Assembly: GCA_019745325.1 (NCBI GenBank)
Contig: JAIETK010000007.1
Coordinates: 1 to 56,327, forward strand
DNA from: Nitrosomonas sp.
Lineage (GTDB): Bacteria > Pseudomonadota > Gammaproteobacteria > Burkholderiales > Nitrosomonadaceae
DNA length: 56,327 bases
Direction of reading: 5' to 3'
This document shows, piece by piece, positions 56,233 through 56,327 of the stretch; the first letter of the stretch is position 1, and each line of letters starts with the position of its first letter. Position numbers and translations under genes: made by a program. Below the pieces are notes generated by a model. The model made no database searches and was not told the DNA's origin. It saw only the letters and a list, made by a program, of their open reading frames with translations.

Positions 56233-56327
56233 ATGAATGCCAAGAGATGGCTGAAGAGAGGGGCGCTGATGTTAGGGCTCGTGATAGCAGGGGGATTGCA
56301 AGCGGGGAACATACCGAGTGTACCGAA
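56233..56327 (+). CDS. Secreted protein, partial; possible hydroxylamine oxidoreductase precursor
   Basis: Only 31 codons are in the window. They encode a Sec signal peptide: basic MNAKRWLKRG, hydrophobic ALMLGLVIAGG and a likely cleavage after LQA. The mature start, GNIPSVP, resembles the ISTVP that opens mature hydroxylamine oxidoreductase of Nitrosomonas europaea. AAGGAGAGAG is a strong ribosome site and a good promoter is upstream, fitting a highly expressed gene. The identification rests on a few residues and on the likely organism, so it is tentative. Confidence 0.45.
   Translation, partial: MNAKRWLKRGALMLGLVIAGGLQAGNIPSVP

Overview
The window reads as part of a betaproteobacterial chromosome, most likely an ammonia oxidiser of the Nitrosomonas type. 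The basis is the housekeeping set (lysC next to tRNA-Ser, dapE, 4.5S RNA - dnaX - ybaB, rluB, rpsT), moderate GC in the core with AT-rich islands, and a truncated secreted-protein gene at the right edge whose first residues recall hydroxylamine oxidoreductase. The genus is an inference; no rRNA is present.

Layout. (1) 1-4022: the right end of one integrated element, all on the minus strand: a DUF3631 helicase-like protein running off the left edge, a CHC2 zinc-finger primase fragment, an AlpA-like regulator, an orphan cargo gene and a P4-type tyrosine integrase. (2) 4214-34310: a 30.1-kb genomic island bounded by an exact 19-bp direct repeat. The right copy is the 3' end of tRNA-Ser(GCU); the left copy lies between two divergent integrases. 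(3) 34315-43130: core genome with tRNA-Ser, lysC, a DsbA-family protein, dapE, a RecB-like nuclease, a PhoD-like phosphatase and an HD-GYP phosphodiesterase. (4) 43274-45392: 4.5S RNA, dnaX, ybaB. (5) 45475-54761: a hairpin-rich spacer, a membrane KAP NTPase fused to Ycf48/BNR-like repeats, and a giant RTX-type secreted protein. (6) 54880-56327: rluB, rpsT and the start of a secreted-protein gene.

The island is a mosaic. From left to right it carries its integrase and an orphan gene; a TetR - DUF4242 - TPR module with matching operators in front of the regulator and its target; an HxlR / FMN-reductase / pirin electrophile-stress module; a second recombinase followed by a cysteine-peptidase-like gene with a degenerate duplicate 2.3 kb away; a glycosyltransferase and an AraC regulator; a P2-type ATPase beside a Kup potassium transporter; an HNH lipoprotein; an AT-rich replicon-like cassette (Rep, P-loop ATPase, AlpA, iteron-like repeats, orphan protein); a ParDE-like toxin-antitoxin pair; a frameshifted umuD-like gene with a possible umuC stub; and, beside the tRNA, a 1962-residue nuclease-STAND NTPase of the Avs antiviral type.

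The strongest candidates for an under-described system are the Avs-like protein at the island edge, the replicon-like cassette with its regularly spaced TTTAATAGAAA repeats, and the beta-propeller-like/KAP fusion. All functional calls come from reading motifs by eye; no database search was run.
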